DNA from: Chitinophaga niastensis
Lineage (GTDB): Bacteria; Bacteroidota; Bacteroidia; Chitinophagales; Chitinophagaceae
Direction of reading: 5' to 3'
NCBI RefSeq assembly: GCF_003014755.1
Contig: NZ_PYAW01000001.1
Location: 1,178,001 to 1,242,000 of the forward strand
DNA: 64,000 nucleotides
Below, piece after piece: positions 61,803 through 64,000 of the stretch; within the stretch, counting starts at the first letter, position 1; the number at the start of each line of letters is the position of its first letter. The notes beneath the pieces are model-generated. The model did not search any database. It saw nothing but the letters and a program-made list of their open reading frames with translations, and was not told where the DNA came from. The translations under genes were made by a program, and so were the position numbers.

Positions 61803-63650
61803 TTAGAATAATTTTGATTTCTCAGCACTTTTGATGGCGACTGATTTTCCGGAGTTGATGGTCATCTCTTCCTTTGAACTATCAATCTTCATTTCTTCTG
61901 AATTTTTCTCAATCTTTTTTGCCTGCACATCCATGTTTTCCATGGCTATTTTGGTAATATTAGTGGCTGTTAACTTGTAATCGTTTACGGTATACTGACT
62001 CAGGCAATCGCCTGCGTTATGGAGTATATTCATGCCTGCGGCGTTGCTCATGTTCATACCGGCAGCGTGACTCATATTGAAACCGGCATTTACATCTATA
62101 TTTTCTGTTGCCTGTATGCTGATATTCCGGGCTGTTATTTTTATATTTTCGGGTGCTGAGATAGAAATGTTTTTACCGCTTGTATCCATGACGATGATAT
62201 TGCCACCTTTATCAGAGATGGTAATGTTTTCCTGACCACCGGTATCGTCCAGGCGGATCGTATGGCCACTGCGGGTTTTGATTACCTTGACGTTGTTCAT
62301 AGCATCGCCATAATTCGTTTTGGCGTTACCGTTATATGCAGCACCGGTGGCATAAGGAGCTTCCGCATTGCCTCCTTCAAAATCCACCCATACTTCCTCG
62401 CCTATTTCTGGCACAAAATAAAATCCTTTGTCGCCACCGCCATGTGGCTGGTGAAGGCGTATCCAGGGAGTGCTCCCTTTTTGCCAGTTAAAACGAACGC
62501 GGATACGACCTAACCCTTTCGGGTCGTAGTTGTCTGTTACTACTGCGCTTTGTGCTTCGCAGCGGGGTACGTTTTCGAGGTTTACCGGCGGCGTTGCCGC
62601 TGCAGCAGGAATGCCTTCAAAAGTATTATAATATTCTCCGTTACCGTTGCAATGATGTTCCAGCGCAGTGATCATAAATTCGCCATGGTCTTCCTGCGAG
62701 AGTACACTTTCCTGTATGCTAACGGTATCGCCTAACCGGAGACCGGTATTTTTGCTTTGTCCCTTAACCAATACCATCTGCGACATGCGGCCTTTCTGCC
62801 TGCGCCGGGTGAGTTCATCCAGTTCTGCTTTGGCATTGCCACTGAAGGCGTAAGGTACTTTATACAGTGACGTGCGATGGTATAATTTGTCGCTCAGTGA
62901 TTGGGCGTGTTGTGTATAGTTGTCCGTATTGCTATTGGATTTGCTGCCGGTAGTATCTTCAAGTACCTGGTACTGGCGGTATTCATAGCCATTCATCACC
63001 TGGTTATTCGGTAATATTTTCAGCTCCAGGTCAAAATCAATGAGATCTACCTGGTGTACCAGGTTGGTTTTCTGGGGTGTATACTGACCAAAAATAATTT
63101 GCTGGCCATTATAGAAAAACCATTCCCCATAGCGTTGTGATAAGCGATGCAGAAAATCAAACCCTGTTTCTTTATACTGTACAATATATTTAAGCGGGTT
63201 GTTACTGGCTGGTTTTACTTCCGGCCTGCTGGCAAAGGGATTGCAGGCTTTTAATACTGTATTTACGATGGATGCGAGATCCTGTTGTTCATAAGATTGA
63301 ATATGCGGATCTCCGGCCAGGAGGATAGATGGCCCTGATCCGCGGAGGATACAACTACCGTTGGTGCCATCATTTTCCTTACCAGCACTCACTGCGGTGA
63401 CGATGCCATTAAAAAGCAAAGGCTTAAATCCACCTGCAGATTCAATAGCCTGGATAGATATGCTGATCTCTTTTCCCAGGAATGATTTGCCGGCAGCAAT
63501 AGGATTTTTACCAAGTTTGGATAACCATTCGTATCCGATTTTTAGTTCAAATTCATGATGTCCTTCAAGGGATTGTTTCAGGCATAGCGCATTAAACTGC
63601 TTGAATTGCTCGTCTCCTATCGATACAGTAGTAATCGTGTATAAGGCCAT
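61803..63650 (-). CDS. vgrG: VgrG-family spike protein
   Basis: 615 residues. gp27-like N-terminal part (ELKIGYEWLSKLG, YKETGFDFLHRLSQRYGEWFFYNG), OB-fold/gp5-like domain (AQSAVVTDNYDPKGLGRIRVRFNWQ, PWIRLHQPHGGGDKGFYFVPEIGEEVWVDF), then the repetitive beta-prism (HTIRLDDTGGQENITISDKGG, with NISIQATENIDVNAGF and AGMNMSNAAGMNI). It is the trimeric puncturing spike of type VI or related contractile systems. First gene of the island; no tube, sheath or baseplate genes lie in the window. Confidence 0.93.
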   Translation of the reverse strand: MALYTITTVSIGDEQFKQFNALCLKQSLEGHHEFELKIGYEWLSKLGKNPIAAGKSFLGKEISISIQAIESAGGFKPLLFNGIVTAVSAGKENDGTNGSCILRGSGPSILLAGDPHIQSYEQQDLASIVNTVLKACNPFASRPEVKPASNNPLKYIVQYKETGFDFLHRLSQRYGEWFFYNGQQIIFGQYTPQKTNLVHQVDLIDFDLELKILPNNQVMNGYEYRQYQVLEDTTGSKSNSNTDNYTQHAQSLSDKLYHRTSLYKVPYAFSGNAKAELDELTRRRQKGRMSQMVLVKGQSKNTGLRLGDTVSIQESVLSQEDHGEFMITALEHHCNGNGEYYNTFEGIPAAAATPPVNLENVPRCEAQSAVVTDNYDPKGLGRIRVRFNWQKGSTPWIRLHQPHGGGDKGFYFVPEIGEEVWVDFEGGNAEAPYATGAAYNGNAKTNYGDAMNNVKVIKTRSGHTIRLDDTGGQENITISDKGGNIIVMDTSGKNISISAPENIKITARNISIQATENIDVNAGFNMSHAAGMNMSNAAGMNILHNAGDCLSQYTVNDYKLTATNITKIAMENMDVQAKKIEKNSEEMKIDSSKEEMTINSGKSVAIKSAEKSKLF

Positions 63651-63717
63651 TGGTGTAAGGTTTGATATGGTTTGGGCTATACTCCCATAAGGTTAACTAT
63701 ATGCCCAGGTTTGGTTA

Positions 63718-63725
63718 CAAACGTA
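63718..63725 (-). promoter_or_regulatory. -7 box upstream of vgrG
   Basis: On the minus strand TACGTTTG matches TAnnTTTG, 67 bases before the vgrG ATG. No clear -33. If real, it drives the whole island. Confidence 0.4.
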
Positions 63726-63834
63726 AAGCCAAATTAGGAAATATATTTGAATTCATAAAAATTTTAATAATGAATCCTATCTAAATATATTATTATTTTA
63801 CTAATTCGTTTTTCGCCTGAAAGATAGCCTGATA

Positions 63835-63948
63835 TTAACTTGCTATTTCCGTGTAGCCGCTGATGTTATAGCTACCTGCTGCTGATTTAATGAGGCAGCT
63901 TTTATCATGCATAACATATTTGTATTTTTTTGGTTGATTATATATCAT
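63835..63948 (-). other. 37-codon open frame, doubtful gene or remnant
   Basis: MIYNQPKKYKYVMHDKSC onward, ending SGYTEIAS, is protein-like in composition and remains open upstream of the ATG, to a stop near 63991. There is no family match. It could be the tail of a decayed gene or a spurious frame. Confidence 0.25.
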
Positions 63949-63960
63949 ACTACCGTCTTT

Positions 63961-63999
63961 AAAACAAAAAAGCTTCAAGAACCTGCGTCCTTAAAGCCC
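63961..63999 (-). terminator. Terminator of a gene beyond the right edge
   Basis: On the minus strand GGGCTTTAAGGAC pairs with GTTCTTGAAGCTT (13 pairs, some G-T) around GCAG, then TTTTTGTTTT. It closes a minus-strand gene outside the window and separates it from the vgrG island. Confidence 0.75.
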
Positions 64000-64000
64000 A

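Noticed and set aside
52868..63999. Prophage interpretation of the vgrG island
   Set aside because: No integrase, terminase, portal, capsid or tail-sheath genes, and no flanking attachment repeats seen.

Overview
The window looks like a chromosomal segment of a Bacteroidota bacterium, most likely of the Chitinophagaceae (Chitinophaga-like). Reasons are the SusC/SusD pair, the TAnnTTTG promoter motif before many genes, the scarcity of Shine-Dalgarno sites, the Bacteroidota-type IleRS, DksA-like, DUF2490, DUF3078 and GGGPS proteins, and many lipoproteins with an SC-type lipobox. The genus is inference. All calls were made by reading the sequence; no database search was run.

Layout. 1-8.6 kb: the start of a SusC-like receptor or related secreted protein (cut by the edge), a small lipoprotein, a TPR-AAA+ ATPase with a TPR membrane partner, gyrB, a decayed AsmA-like gene, a Cys-rich AraC regulator and a PepSY-like secreted protein. 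8.7-25 kb: mostly housekeeping: ileS with an unusual GIHH signature and a zinc-less DksA-like protein with a histone-H1-like tail, a GT2-HAD fusion with a substituted nucleophile, an MsbA-like exporter, rbfA, a LolC/E-like permease, an N-terminal half transketolase, a WecA-like transferase, frr, an EamA transporter, PPK2, mscL and a DUF3078 protein. 25-31 kb: scpA overlapping an AraC regulator, then two pirins, YceI, a nitroreductase and OsmC, which reads like a redox or electrophile stress group. 31-43 kb: a HAD phosphatase, a PAS/H-box protein without an ATPase domain, a 2Fe-2S flavin reductase, dxs, a LytS/LytTR two-component pair, GGGPS and a B12-dependent ribonucleotide reductase with two inverted DnaA boxes upstream. 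43-52 kb: two small orphan genes, DUF2490, susD-susC, a GNAT acetyltransferase, a PRPP synthetase and a carboxypeptidase-regulatory-like protein.

52.8-63.7 kb is the most distinctive part: a minus-strand island headed by vgrG. It carries a DUF3289-like putative effector with a lipoprotein behind it, an unknown 262-residue protein, and a 1317-residue protein joining a DUF4280 PAAR-like tip, a long linker, a GH19-like muramidase/chitinase fold and a C-terminal LAS-type (HxxxxxxD...HxH) peptidase. Three more lipoproteins follow. This fits a type VI (or related contractile injection) spike and cargo module with candidate periplasmic immunity lipoproteins. No structural secretion genes are in the window.

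Between genes there are three families of inverted repeats built from short iterated motifs (GCAAAGG, TAGCTTTTAG, ATTACGAATTGCG). Two have perfect 38-39 nt arms. Several strong hairpin terminators, a few -33/-7 promoters and two or three possible small RNA units were also seen. No tRNA, rRNA, CRISPR array, insertion sequence or integrase was found.
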